From: Paracoccaceae bacterium | GTDB lineage: Bacteria; Pseudomonadota; Alphaproteobacteria; Rhodobacterales; Rhodobacteraceae | Assembly (NCBI GenBank): GCA_028874915.1 | Contig: JAPPHA010000023.1 | Location: 62,001 to 126,000, forward strand | Direction: 5' to 3' | Length of the DNA stretch: 64,000 nt | In this document: one piece after another, positions 1 through 8,566 of the stretch | Layout of the letters: each line of letters starts with the position of its first letter | Numbering within the stretch: the stretch's first letter is position 1 | Notes under the pieces: generated by a model | Databases searched by the model: none | Seen by the model: the letters and a program-made list of their open reading frames with translations, nothing else | Told to the model about the DNA's origin: nothing | Made by a program: the position numbers and the translations under genes

Positions 1-1502
1 TCATCCAGCGGGCGATACTTGTAGGACCCATCGAGGTTCAGGCTTCCGGCCTTGATCGCCGCGGCGACATGCTGGAAGAGGAAGACCTTGCAGAGCGAGA
101 TCCTGAACCCTTTCGGATCATTCACGGCGCCGCGTTCGGCGGAAGTCAGGAACGCCAGGGGCATGCCCGGGCCGATAGTGCCGTCCTTTTCGCGGAAATA
201 TGCAATCGCCGCCACGAGATCCGCCGTGCTCGCATCGCCAATGAACTCGACTTGTTTCAGGATCGGGCTGATCTGGTTCTGCTGGCGGATGGAACGATCT
301 TCGAGGATGTCATGGAACAGGCTCTCGTCGGCAGCGGCACTCTTGCGGATATCGGCCCGCAGGACGTCCACGACACTTTCCCGGTCGCGATCAATAATGG
401 CTCTGATGCTGTCCAGCTTCCCCGCATCGGACATGCTCTCGTGGTCGAGCAGTGCACGGATCTCGTGCTGCAGGTTGGAGACTTCCGTTTCGACTGCGTC
501 CAGCATTTTCTCGAACCGTGCACCAGCAGTCTTGCGCCGTGTGAATACCTCTTCCTTGTGCTCCCGATCCACGGTTGTCCTGAACGACTGCATGACACTG
601 AGAAGCATGTCGGCCATGGCATCCTGAAGCCTGTGGTGCTGATCGGCGATGAAGGCAATGGCATGGAGATAACGGTCAGCGTCCGAGCGGCGCTGCAGTT
701 GGAACATTTCCGATCTGTGAACCCCGCCCGCGTAGTACCTGACGCCTTCTGACCCGATGTCGAGGATCTCGAGGACGGGCACGATCTTCCCGTACAGGTC
801 CGTCAGGATTTCCAGGTCCGTGGCCGTCTTCCTGATCTTGCCCGGGCGGGTGGATTGCGAAATCCTGCTGAGCAGCGTCAGCCGGTACCGGTTCCCCCCG
901 TCCTCCTGCGTGAACAGACCGTCAAGCGTCTCTTGCAGGTTCGGCGACAGGTTGGTCTCGACCAGGCGTATGAGATCTTCCTTTCGCGCACTCAGCCGGG
1001 CACGGATCAGATCGGTCAACCGCCGCGCGCCCGGAAGTTGGATCCGGCTTGCGGTCAGAAAGTCGATGCAGTGCCCGAAAATGAGCCGGGGCTTGAGATG
1101 GACGCGCGCCATCTTCGCGATTTCCGTGATCAGCTGGTACTCCGCCCATGTTCCGAAAGACCGGAAGCCTTGCAAATCGAGAATGCGGCTCTGATGGTGC
1201 AGACGGGTTCTTTCCTTGTAGTTCTCCCCGGAAAACTCATTGGCAGAAGCTCCGACGATGCGGGAAACAAATGCAATGTCTCGCTCATGGTACCGCTCCG
1301 GGGAGAAGAAACGGCGCGTCGCCCGGAAATAGCCGTAGGCCAGCAGGAACCCGACCCGGTATGTTGTGCTGCGCAATTCATGCGCCGTATCCAAGACGGA
1401 TTGTGAGAAATCGAAGAATCGCTTGCGCTCGGCACTGTTGAAGACCGGTGGATGTTCAAGACGCGCCTGCTCGGCCGCGTTCAGGATGCGCATTCGAGGC
1501 AT
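1..1502 (-). CDS. tnpA: Tn3-family transposase TnpA, N-terminal half (3' end beyond the window)
   Basis: The minus-strand frame opens with ATG at 1500-1502 (protein start MPRMRILNAAEQARLEHPPV) and stays open to the left edge, giving 500 codons of a protein that is usually near 1000 residues. The opening, the stretch GFLLAYGYFRATRRFFSPER and the segment AGSLNLDGSYKYRPLD at the edge match the DUF4158-type N-terminal region of Tn3 transposases. The DDE catalytic domain would lie outside the window. In this family TnpA binds the terminal inverted repeats and carries out replicative transposition. It is divergent from the resolvase at 1643, the standard tnpA-res-tnpR layout. Intactness beyond the window is unknown. 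Confidence 0.85.
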   Translation of the reverse strand, partial: MPRMRILNAAEQARLEHPPVFNSAERKRFFDFSQSVLDTAHELRSTTYRVGFLLAYGYFRATRRFFSPERYHERDIAFVSRIVGASANEFSGENYKERTRLHHQSRILDLQGFRSFGTWAEYQLITEIAKMARVHLKPRLIFGHCIDFLTASRIQLPGARRLTDLIRARLSARKEDLIRLVETNLSPNLQETLDGLFTQEDGGNRYRLTLLSRISQSTRPGKIRKTATDLEILTDLYGKIVPVLEILDIGSEGVRYYAGGVHRSEMFQLQRRSDADRYLHAIAFIADQHHRLQDAMADMLLSVMQSFRTTVDREHKEEVFTRRKTAGARFEKMLDAVETEVSNLQHEIRALLDHESMSDAGKLDSIRAIIDRDRESVVDVLRADIRKSAAADESLFHDILEDRSIRQQNQISPILKQVEFIGDASTADLVAAIAYFREKDGTIGPGMPLAFLTSAERGAVNDPKGFRISLCKVFLFQHVAAAIKAGSLNLDGSYKYRPLD

Positions 1503-1642
1503 GAGAGAATCCGTTCCGGAAAATTGCAGGGAAAACGAGCGTTTTCCCTGCGCGTGAAGTACGATGAATATCGTTGAATAAACCACTCCGAAAGATATCT
1601 TTTATATGGCAAAAAGACGTTTTCTTCGAATGTGGACAGACG
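1503..1642. promoter_or_regulatory. Divergent tnpA-tnpR intergenic region, candidate res site
   Basis: This 140-base gap between divergent transposase and resolvase genes is where Tn3-family elements keep the resolution site and both promoters. It contains a perfect inverted repeat: 12-base arms at 1526-1537 and 1540-1551 around a 2-base centre, with arm GCAGGGAAAACG. A dimeric resolvase subsite would look like this. Assignment as res is inferred from position and symmetry. Confidence 0.55.
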
Positions 1643-2266
1643 ATGACCGCAAGTGCATCCAGAACCATCGGATATCTTCGGGTCTCCAAAGTGACCCAGG
1701 ACCTGGACAAAAACCGGGCCGATATCCTCACCCTTGCCAACAGGGAGGATCTCGGCCGCGTCGAATTCGTCGAGGAGAAGGCGTCAGGCAAGATCGGATG
1801 GCGCAAGAGAAAGATCGCGGACATCCTGGACGAACTGCGTGAAGGCGATGCCCTGATCGTCAGCGAACTCTCCCGGCTCGGACGCTCGATGCTCGAATGC
1901 ATGGAAATCCTGTCCATTGCCTCGGACGCCGGCATTCGGGTCTATGCGATCAAGGGGTCCTGGAGGCTCAACGAAACCATCCAGAGCAAGATCATTGCCA
2001 TGGCCTTCTCGATGGCCGCCGAGATTGAACGCGACTTGATCTCGGCCAGAACCAAAGAGGCGCTCAGAGCGAGAAAGGCTTCGGGGCTGCCGCTCGGGCG
2101 ACCGAAAGGGCCGGGCAAGAGCAAGCTCGATCCATTTCGTCCGGAGATCGAAGCGCTGCTCGCAAACGGATCAACACAGAAGTTCATCGCAAAGCGCTAC
2201 AACACAACGCCCGCAAACCTCTCAAACTGGATGACGAAGAACGGAATCAAGAAACCCGAGGCGTAA
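1643..2266 (+). CDS. tnpR: Serine resolvase of a Tn3-family transposon
   Basis: A 207-residue serine recombinase. The catalytic serine is in GYLRVSK (about residue 15). ELSRLGRS and the E-helix region AFSMAAEIERDLISARTKEA follow, and the protein ends in a helix-turn-helix segment (STQKFIAKRYNTTPANLSNW). It would resolve cointegrates at res. ATG 1643 is preferred over an upstream TTG at 1574, because the conserved fold begins just after it. The last 40 codons and the following ~40 bases are repeated at 3378-3541, beyond the aminoglycoside phosphotransferase gene. Confidence 0.88.
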   Translation: MTASASRTIGYLRVSKVTQDLDKNRADILTLANREDLGRVEFVEEKASGKIGWRKRKIADILDELREGDALIVSELSRLGRSMLECMEILSIASDAGIRVYAIKGSWRLNETIQSKIIAMAFSMAAEIERDLISARTKEALRARKASGLPLGRPKGPGKSKLDPFRPEIEALLANGSTQKFIAKRYNTTPANLSNWMTKNGIKKPEA

Positions 2267-2307
2267 GAATTCTATGGCGGAATCGACCTATGTTGGGTTT
2301 AGGCCAT
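2146..2307 (+). repeat. Direct repeat copy 1: resolvase 3' end plus 3' flank
   Basis: This 162-base segment covers the last ~40 codons of the resolvase, its stop and a downstream tail ending GGGTTTAGGCCAT. It is nearly identical to 3378-3541, with a handful of substitutions and a 2-base insertion in the other copy. The reverse complement of the tail contains GGTCGATTCCGCCATAG, which resembles the terminal inverted repeats read in the Tn3 relics near 45-49 kb. Confidence 0.9.
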
Positions 2308-2405
2308 TCATGTTGTTGGTCTACGTCTACTTCATGGTCTTCTTCCTTTGCCTGGATCGGTGGAGCAGGGCAGTTGAGGAATGATCCGTCGAAAGGAGCA
2401 GAAGC

Positions 2406-3239
2406 TTGCTCATAGCTGAATCAGATCTCCCGCCAAGTCTGGTCGACCGGCTCGAACTTGACGCTGTCGAGGAACTCGCGCCTGGGCGGCTCGGCAACCA
2501 GTCGTTCCGGGTCTGGGATAAGGCAGAAGGACCGGCTTATCTGAAGATCGGTACGGGAATCGCCGGTCAGGATCAGATTGACGAAGCCGAACGGCTCGAC
2601 TGGATCGCGCACTGCCTGCCCGTTCCTCGCGTCCTGCACTACGCCACACAAGGGGACCGGGTCTTCGTCCTGACTACCGAATTGCCGGGTACGCCCTCAC
2701 ATGAATGCATTGAAATCATTTCCACACCTACGGTGGTGGCGAAGCTGGCCGAAGGACTGAAGATGGTTCACGAAGTCCCGACGGAGGACTGCCCCTTTGA
2801 CCGAGTGTTGGAGAATGAACTCAAGGAGAGCGCCCGGCGCATTGACTCTCCAGGCCTGAATGTCGAAGCCTTCATGGCTGATACCGGCGCTGCGCCGTCA
2901 AGAGTGCTGGAACACCTGATTGCTCAAGCTTCGCAAATTAGTGATTCTGTCTTCACCCACGGCGATTATTGCTTTCCTAACCTGCTGCTCGACAGACAGC
3001 GCATCAGCGGAATCGTCGATTGGGGTATCGCCGGAATCAGCGACCGGCACCGCGATTTCATGTCCGTTGAGCTTACAATCAAGCGCAACTGTGGTGAGAA
3101 GTGGATACCGACATTCTACGAGCTCTATGGCGAATGTGATGTCGATCCAGAGCGCATCCGTTTCTTCTGGCTGTTGGATCGCTTCTTCTCCCACTATGAG
3201 TGCCCGACCGGCGCCGAACCGTTGGGTGGGTCGCCCTGA
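2406..3239 (+). CDS. Aminoglycoside O-phosphotransferase, APH(3')-like
   Basis: A 277-residue kinase of the APH fold, expected to inactivate kanamycin/neomycin-type aminoglycosides by ATP-dependent 3'-phosphorylation in the cytoplasm. The Brenner motif HGDYCFPNLLL (catalytic Asp) and the metal-binding segment VDWGIAGISDRHRD are present, and FFWLLDRFF near the end matches the APH(3') C-terminus. Length is close to the usual ~265 residues. The start is TTG at 2406, with AAGGAG at 2393-2398. The gene lies between two copies of the resolvase 3' end, so it is probably transposon cargo. The exact drug spectrum cannot be read from sequence; it is diverged from the classical HGDACLPN enzymes. Confidence 0.85.
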   Translation: MLIAESDLPPSLVDRLELDAVEELAPGRLGNQSFRVWDKAEGPAYLKIGTGIAGQDQIDEAERLDWIAHCLPVPRVLHYATQGDRVFVLTTELPGTPSHECIEIISTPTVVAKLAEGLKMVHEVPTEDCPFDRVLENELKESARRIDSPGLNVEAFMADTGAAPSRVLEHLIAQASQISDSVFTHGDYCFPNLLLDRQRISGIVDWGIAGISDRHRDFMSVELTIKRNCGEKWIPTFYELYGECDVDPERIRFFWLLDRFFSHYECPTGAEPLGGSP

Positions 3240-3377
3240 TGCGGATAGATTCAGGCGCATTCGAGGCGTTCGCCGATCGCTGGGAGTGCGCCTTCCGTGC
3301 GCGTGGTGCAACACCGCACCAATCGCCCCAACATATCCGCGTAGAGAGCTGCCGATACGATGCCGCGTGCCTGTAGT

Positions 3378-3541
3378 GATCGAAGCGCTGCTCGCAAACG
3401 GATCAACACAGAAGTTCATCGCAAAGCGCTACAACACAACGCCTGCAAACCTCTCAAACTGGATGAAAAAGAACGGAATCAAGAGACCAAAGGCGTGAAA
3501 ATCCTATGGCGGAATCGGTACCTATGTTGGGTTTAGGCCAT
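3378..3541 (+). repeat. Direct repeat copy 2: orphan resolvase 3' end
   Basis: Second copy of 2146-2307, now without the rest of the resolvase. It still encodes the tail helix-turn-helix (IEALLANGSTQKFIAK...) up to a stop at 3496-3498, followed by the same TATGGCGGAATCG...TTTAGGCCAT flank. The aminoglycoside kinase gene is bracketed by the two copies. The 138 bases between the kinase stop and this copy (3240-3377) hold nothing recognisable. Confidence 0.88.
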
Positions 3542-3575
3542 CAATGCGTTTGGCACGAAAATTCCTGAAGTCAAG
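3542..3575 (+). repeat. Short imperfect direct repeat, left copy (pairs with 4957-4990)
   Basis: The 34 bases starting CAATGCGTT recur at 4957-4990 with about six mismatches (shared cores CAATGCGTT and TCCTGAA). The pair encloses the Ivy-type gene and the IS3 relic. The right copy ends three bases before the pncC stop codon. Confidence 0.5.
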
Positions 3576-3709
3576 ACAGGTAGAGTCCCATGAAGCATGT
3601 TGCTGAAACCCTTCGAAGCGTGGATTCTGTGATGACATCGCTCAAGGCCTGCTGGAAGCAACGGGATGGTGCGATTGGTCGTGGCACTCCTTCGCTGGGA
3701 AGAGGCGGA

Positions 3710-4576
3710 ATGTTTTGCCGGCTTCGTGGACTTCTGGGCTTGGCCATCCTGATCTCGGCACTTCCAGCGGCGGCGGATTCCTTTTTCACCAGATTCACGG
3801 AACTGAGGATCGTCGATGGATACGAGTTGGTTTCCTATGGAAGGGAGGGAAACTGGCATCCCGACGGCTGGAATGTGGATGGCACTCGGCTTGATGATGT
3901 AGAGGAGGTGGGTCTCTGGTTGGAGACCAGGATCTACTGGCGGCCCGATGCGGACGTGATCGTGCTCTCGCGTCGGCATGTAACTGGTGCCTGCGGCATG
4001 CGGTACCAGTTCGTCCTCGTGACCTTCGAGGGAAATGCACGCGCAAGTAATCCGTCGAACAGCTGCTCCGGGAGCATCATAGCCATGCGGGTGTCGCACG
4101 AAGAGATCGAACTCGACGTCAGGATTCCCAATCGACCCGAGCTTTTGCACCGGACCATTCGATTTGACGGGGATTCCCTTCAGGAATTCGAGGTTCCCCG
4201 TGACGAATCCGGTGCGGAGATCGCTGGTGCCGGGCCGGACGTCACGCGATGGATCGGCGTCCATCCGGCCGCCTTGCTCGATGACTCGTCGGAACGGCGT
4301 CGCTTCGAAATGATTATGCGCCGCGAAGAGCTCTATGAACTGATAAGCCACATGTACATCGCCCAAGGCGCCAAGTTGGCTGGCGATTTCCTGAGCATGG
4401 AGGGCTGCAAACCGCATGACTGCGGTGACGCGAAGGCCGCGATCGCGATCGAAGTGACCACGGGCCAGCCCTTCGCCATCATTTTCAGCCGGGAGGACGG
4501 GATCAGGGTTTTCGGCGGCACGCTCTCCGATGCACCGGAGCCGTTGCGGCAATTCACTCAGGAATGGCATCCATGA
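3710..4576 (+). CDS. Exported protein with C-terminal Ivy-type lysozyme inhibitor domain
   Basis: The protein is 288 residues from ATG 3710 (AGAGG just upstream; an earlier in-frame start at 3590 would put 40 residues before the signal peptide). Residues 1-23 form a signal peptide ending LPAAADS, so it should be periplasmic. The C-terminal third carries CKPHDC at residues 233-238 followed by a beta-rich stretch. That hexapeptide is the protruding, disulfide-closed loop by which Ivy proteins plug the active site of C-type lysozyme. The N-terminal ~180 residues match nothing I recognise, and Ivy proteins are usually only ~130-160 residues. A long opposing frame on the minus strand is a shadow. 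The gene lies inside the mobile region, so it may be cargo. Confidence 0.62.
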   Translation: MFCRLRGLLGLAILISALPAAADSFFTRFTELRIVDGYELVSYGREGNWHPDGWNVDGTRLDDVEEVGLWLETRIYWRPDADVIVLSRRHVTGACGMRYQFVLVTFEGNARASNPSNSCSGSIIAMRVSHEEIELDVRIPNRPELLHRTIRFDGDSLQEFEVPRDESGAEIAGAGPDVTRWIGVHPAALLDDSSERRRFEMIMRREELYELISHMYIAQGAKLAGDFLSMEGCKPHDCGDAKAAIAIEVTTGQPFAIIFSREDGIRVFGGTLSDAPEPLRQFTQEWHP

Positions 4577-4621
4577 ATTCGCAATGCTGCCCTGCCCCCG
4601 GCGACTGGTCTGATTTGAAAG

Positions 4622-4748
4622 TTAGCGCATTGCCGGTTTCCTGGCCAAGCCGGGCGGCCAGCTTGGCATGATGATCGTCTCCGGAGCGAGCGGGCGGTAT
4701 CCAAAGCTGTCATGTGGGCGGATCGCGTCGTAACGGCACCCCAAGATT
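4622..4748 (-). pseudogene. IS3-family transposase C-terminal relic
   Basis: The minus-strand frame reads YDAIRPHDSFGYRPLAPET and ends in a stop at 4622-4624. This is the C-terminal signature of IS3-family integrase-type transposases (typically YN..RPH.SLGYRPPAPE). No upstream catalytic domain is present, so it is a fragment. The rest of 4577-4993 has no recognisable gene. Confidence 0.65.
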
Positions 4749-4956
4749 CGATGAAAACCTGGCCTACCTTCAGGAGGGTGTAGACTCAGGATTTTCTTGT
4801 ATCGAAGTCACTCCGCCCCGATGCCGGGCCCCGTTTTGTTACGAACCGCCGAGAATGTCGCGATGGACCGGCCGATCGCCGCCCCGCCGGCCCGGACCGG
4901 GCCGCCAAAACCACTGAAATTGTAGCGCCCTTTTCTCGTGGTTAATCCAATTTTAA

Positions 4957-4990
4957 CAATGCGTTATGAACGAAAACTCCTGAAATCAAG
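4957..4990 (+). repeat. Short imperfect direct repeat, right copy (pairs with 3542-3575)
   Basis: Right partner of the 34-base repeat at 3542-3575. It lies immediately beside the pncC stop codon and probably marks the border between mobile DNA and the chromosomal backbone. Confidence 0.45.
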
Positions 4991-4993
4991 AAG

Positions 4994-5527
4994 TTACGCA
5001 ATCTCTTCGTCAGGACGTGGTTCGTCGTCGGTTTCCTGAAGGAGAACCAGAATCAGTCTTAACGCCGTGTCAACGGACTCGAACCGGACACGGTCCCTGC
5101 CGATGGCGCCGAAATCGTGCTGGCGAATACGGGTTGTCCCACGGCCGGCAATGGCAAAACAGACCCGGCCTTCAGGCTTTGACTCCGAACCGCCGGGGCC
5201 AGCGACCCCGGTGACGGCAACGGCGATGTCGGCTTCGGATCGGTCCAGGGCGCCGGCCGCCATCTCTCCGGCCACCGTTTCCGACACGGCGCCTTCGCGG
5301 GTGAGCGATGCATGGCCGACACCGAGCATCTCGACTTTTGCCGCGTTCGAATACGTGACGAATCCACGATCGAGGACATCGGACGATCCGGGAACAGACG
5401 TCAACAACGCGGAAACCAGCCCGCCAGTGCAGCTTTCGGCTGTTGCCAGCGACAGGCCGCGTTTCCGCATCTGGTTCAGCACGTCGTCGGCCAAGGGTAT
5501 CAAGTCCTGGAATCTGACGGGTTGCAT
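4994..5527 (-). CDS. pncC: Nicotinamide-nucleotide amidohydrolase, CinA C-terminal family
   Basis: A 177-residue stand-alone CinA C-terminal domain protein. The family deamidates nicotinamide mononucleotide to nicotinate mononucleotide in pyridine-nucleotide salvage. Signature segments are ATAESCTGGLVSALLT near the N-terminus, FVTYSNAAKVEMLGV in the middle and VTGVAGPGG after it. The ATG at 5527 gives the usual length. A GTG at 5575 overlaps the pgpA stop by four bases (GTGA) and would add 16 unlikely residues, but it could be the coupled start. Third gene of the minus-strand ispDF-pgpA-pncC cluster. Confidence 0.88.
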   Translation of the reverse strand: MQPVRFQDLIPLADDVLNQMRKRGLSLATAESCTGGLVSALLTSVPGSSDVLDRGFVTYSNAAKVEMLGVGHASLTREGAVSETVAGEMAAGALDRSEADIAVAVTGVAGPGGSESKPEGRVCFAIAGRGTTRIRQHDFGAIGRDRVRFESVDTALRLILVLLQETDDEPRPDEEIA

Positions 5528-5571
5528 CGATCTATACCGGGTCAACGAGCAGACAGGGGAGCATTCGCCGG

Positions 5572-6063
5572 TCACTGGAGTTGCTGGTGGACGAAATACC
5601 CGAGACCGGCGACGCAGACCGCCGCAAGCAGGCCAGCCAAGACATCATCGAGCATGATGCCTGACGGGGATTTCATCCTGTCGGCCCAGCTGACCGGCCA
5701 TGGTTTGACGATATCGAACAACCGAAACGCCAGGAAGGCCGTGACGATGCCCGGCCAGGGAAGCAACGTCTCATCGGAACCGCGAATCCAAAGTCCGAGG
5801 GGCAGGGGGGTGAGGGCAATCAACTGACCGGCAACTTCGTCAATGACAACTTCAGGCGGGTCTGCTTGATCGAAAGCTCCCGCAGTTCGATGGGTCACGA
5901 TGAAACCGGCGATGAGGACGGTTCCCAGCACCGCCAAATAGCCGCCGAGGCCGCCGACGCCATATGCCACCAACGCAACGACGATGGCCACCATCGAGGC
6001 GAGAGTTCCCGGCGCCCAGGGAAAGTCGCCGATACCAAAGACAGTCGCGACGAAGCGGCTCAT
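5572..6063 (-). CDS. pgpA: Phosphatidylglycerophosphatase A
   Basis: A 163-residue membrane phosphatase that converts phosphatidylglycerophosphate to phosphatidylglycerol at the inner membrane. Family motifs are GIGDFPWAPGTLAS near the N-terminus, DEVAGQ in the centre and FRLFDIVKPWPV followed by DDVLAG near the end. There are about four hydrophobic segments. The start codon overlaps the ispDF stop (ATGA), so translation is probably coupled. Confidence 0.92.
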   Translation of the reverse strand: MSRFVATVFGIGDFPWAPGTLASMVAIVVALVAYGVGGLGGYLAVLGTVLIAGFIVTHRTAGAFDQADPPEVVIDEVAGQLIALTPLPLGLWIRGSDETLLPWPGIVTAFLAFRLFDIVKPWPVSWADRMKSPSGIMLDDVLAGLLAAVCVAGLGYFVHQQLQ

Positions 6064-7343
6064 GGCCTGATCATTATCACATTGGCCATGGCCGCGATTC
6101 CTTCGCCCCTTCCGGTGAACCCGAGACCTTCAGTCGTTGTGGCCTTGACGCTGATCCTGCCGGTCGAAATCCCTGTCAACGCGCCGATTCGGGTCCGCAT
6201 CGCAACAGTGTGAGGGCCGATTCTCGGACCTTCACATATGATCGTGCAATCGATGTTCGAGATCCGGAAACCGATTTCCCGGCTGCGCCGGACGGCTGCC
6301 GTCAGAAACTCGCCCGAGTCGGCATCCCGCCATCGGTCGTCCAACGGCGAAAACCACTGACCTATGTCCCCTTCGCTCATGGCGCCAAGTATGGCGTCCG
6401 TGACAGCGTGGAGCCCGACATCTGCATCCGAATGACCTTCCAGCGACCGGCCGAACGGGATTTTCACACCGCAGAGAATGACGTGATCGCCGTCGGTGAA
6501 CCGGTGCACGTCGAAGCCGGTGCCCGTGCGAATGTCCGGCCCTTCCACCTCGTTGAATTCGACTGGACCTCCTTCCTGTCGGTCCGCCACGTCCAAAGCA
6601 GCGCCCCGGACATCGGAATCGTCATCTCCGCCAAGGCTCCCGGTTTTGTCACCGGTGGATCCCGCCGCACTTTGCATTCGGAATCTTTCGGCAATTTCCA
6701 GGTCACCGGGCAGGGTAATCTTCAGATTGGTCTCGCATCCAGTGACCGGGGTTGCATGGATCCCGCCGAGACGGGCAACCGAGACGTCGTCGGTTTCGTT
6801 TGGACCGGCTGTACCATAGGCATTGATGAGCGCCTGGCGATTGAAACCCTGTGGCGTTTGCGCCCGCCACAGGTTTTCGCGTTCCGGTCCTCTCTCGACG
6901 ACACCATTCGTGGGCACGTACCAGAGCGTGTCGTGAACCGGTAAAGCCAGGAACGCGGCACCGTCACGTTCGAGGACATCGATCAGCTCGTCGACGTTGG
7001 TCCGCCCGGGAAACGGCCGGGCGCCATCGTGAATGAGGACGACGTCCGACTCGAGCGAATCCAGCCCGGCAAGCACGGACTCGCCACGAGTTGCACCGCC
7101 TGTGACCGGTGGAAGCAGCCTCGCGTTTCGAAGGTCGGGAATCTCCTCGATCATCCGGCGGTAGTGGCCTTCATGGAGATGATTGATGACCACGCGAAGA
7201 TAGGCGATACGATCGTGTCGCAGAAGCGACCGGATGGCATGGGCCAGCACGGCTTCGCCGGCCAACAACCGGTAGGGTTTTGGCGGACCAGGCCCGGCCC
7301 TGGTGCTGTTCCCGGCGGCCACGATCACTGCAGCGAGATTCAC
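6060..7343 (-). CDS. ispDF: Bifunctional IspD/IspF enzyme of the MEP isoprenoid pathway
   Basis: A 427-residue fusion. Residues ~1-215 are IspD (CDP-ME synthase): the nucleotide-binding opening AAVIVAAGNSTRAG with PPKPYRLL, then HDGARP and TPQGF. A poorly conserved linker of ~50 residues follows. Residues ~268-427 are IspF (MECDP synthase): TGTGFDVHRF and LEGHSDADVGLHAVTDAILG supply the metal-binding Asp/His residues. It catalyses two non-consecutive steps in isoprenoid synthesis. This fusion is typical of alphaproteobacteria. It leads the minus-strand cluster; its promoter would lie in 7344-7807, where I see no gene (only overlapping non-coding frames). Confidence 0.95.
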   Translation of the reverse strand: MNLAAVIVAAGNSTRAGPGPPKPYRLLAGEAVLAHAIRSLLRHDRIAYLRVVINHLHEGHYRRMIEEIPDLRNARLLPPVTGGATRGESVLAGLDSLESDVVLIHDGARPFPGRTNVDELIDVLERDGAAFLALPVHDTLWYVPTNGVVERGPERENLWRAQTPQGFNRQALINAYGTAGPNETDDVSVARLGGIHATPVTGCETNLKITLPGDLEIAERFRMQSAAGSTGDKTGSLGGDDDSDVRGAALDVADRQEGGPVEFNEVEGPDIRTGTGFDVHRFTDGDHVILCGVKIPFGRSLEGHSDADVGLHAVTDAILGAMSEGDIGQWFSPLDDRWRDADSGEFLTAAVRRSREIGFRISNIDCTIICEGPRIGPHTVAMRTRIGALTGISTGRISVKATTTEGLGFTGRGEGIAAMANVIMIRP

Positions 7344-7807
7344 GGTTCGGTCCTCAATCCGCCATGACGGTCAGCGTTCCCGATCGGTCAAATTGCGCGC
7401 ATTTTCCGTTCGGGACATGCGAATCTATTTCGCGTTTGGCATTCTGACAATGAAGTGTGGTGTTACGACGCTGCGGACGACAGTACCGCATGGTTTCTGT
7501 TCTGGAGGTTGGATTGGCCGCTGGCGGGGGGATTCTGATTTGGCTCCATTCGTCGAGGAGCGGGAACGAACTGTGCAGCCCAGGTCGATTTCGGTCCCGA
7601 CTAGATCGAATTCCAAGGACGTCCGGGGCAACGAGTTGCGGCCGCAAATCCGGGTGAATTCCGTGGCTGTCCGGGTGAGATCGGTTGTTCGCCACATTCA
7701 CGTTGGGATTGACGGCCGGGTTCCTGGCGATGCGTCAGGAGTTATGGACTGGATTGCTTCGTGCTTCCGAAAGGTGGCATAGCCTTGACCGTCATCATCC
7801 TCGAGCA

Positions 7808-8566
7808 TCAGTTGACTTCGCGCTCGGCCCAACCGGCAAATATGGTTTCGAGCACGACCACCACATAGTAGAGAACGATTCCGAGGAACGCGAGGGCGAT
7901 CAGAACGGCAAACATGAGCGGGTAGTCAGAATTCGTCTTGCCGCTGTCGAACAGCGCGCCAAGGCCGCGACCATGCGGACTGACGATCTCCATCAGGTTC
8001 GTTCCAATGAAGGCGAGCGTAACCGACACCTTCAGCGCGCCGAAGAACTCTGGCAACGTCTTTGGCAACGCGATTTTCCAGAAGATGGTGGACCGGGACG
8101 CACCGAGTGAACGCAGAATGTCACGGTATTCAGGTTCGAGGGTGGACAGCCCGATCGAGACGGAGACGGCAATCGGGAAGAACGAAATCATGAACGCGAT
8201 CATGACGGCGTTGAAGTCGTGGGCACCGACAAAGATCAACGCGACGATTGGCACGACTGTCGCCTTGGGGATCGCGTTGAACCCAACCAGGAGCGGATAG
8301 AGTGCATCGCGCATTGTTCTCCAGAAACCCATGATCATTCCGAACGCCACGCCGACCAGGACGGCGATCAGGAGCCCCGCGACTGTGCGCCACAGCGTCT
8401 GCCAGCCCATGATGAGGAAAAGGTTCCAGTACTTGGTGACGGCGGCCGGCAAGTCGGATGGCGAAGCCATCAAGTAGTTGGGCCAGTCGTTGAACCAGAC
8501 CAGAAGTTCCCAGAGGACCAGGAAAACGACGGTGGCCACAATGGGAACGACAATCCTCCGGATCAT
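7808..8566 (-). CDS. ABC transporter permease, NitT/TauT (SsuC/ThiX-like) type
   Basis: A 252-residue inner-membrane permease with about six hydrophobic segments. It has the permease EAA-loop region (YRDILRSLGASRSTIFWKIALP) that docks the ATPase. It is last in an operon of binding protein (10441), ATPase and permease, and its start overlaps the ATPase stop by four bases. The substrate is undetermined; the family includes taurine, alkanesulfonate, nitrate and pyrimidine-precursor importers. Confidence 0.88.
   Translation of the reverse strand: MIRRIVVPIVATVVFLVLWELLVWFNDWPNYLMASPSDLPAAVTKYWNLFLIMGWQTLWRTVAGLLIAVLVGVAFGMIMGFWRTMRDALYPLLVGFNAIPKATVVPIVALIFVGAHDFNAVMIAFMISFFPIAVSVSIGLSTLEPEYRDILRSLGASRSTIFWKIALPKTLPEFFGALKVSVTLAFIGTNLMEIVSPHGRGLGALFDSGKTNSDYPLMFAVLIALAFLGIVLYYVVVVLETIFAGWAEREVN

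Noticed and set aside
3533-4570. 345-codon minus-strand reading frame
   Set aside because: It lies opposite the Ivy-type gene, has no recognisable motif and has shadow-like composition; the plus strand has a signal peptide and the CKPHDC motif.
5964-6944. 326-codon plus frame opposite ispDF
   Set aside because: A shadow frame of a gene with clear IspD and IspF motifs.
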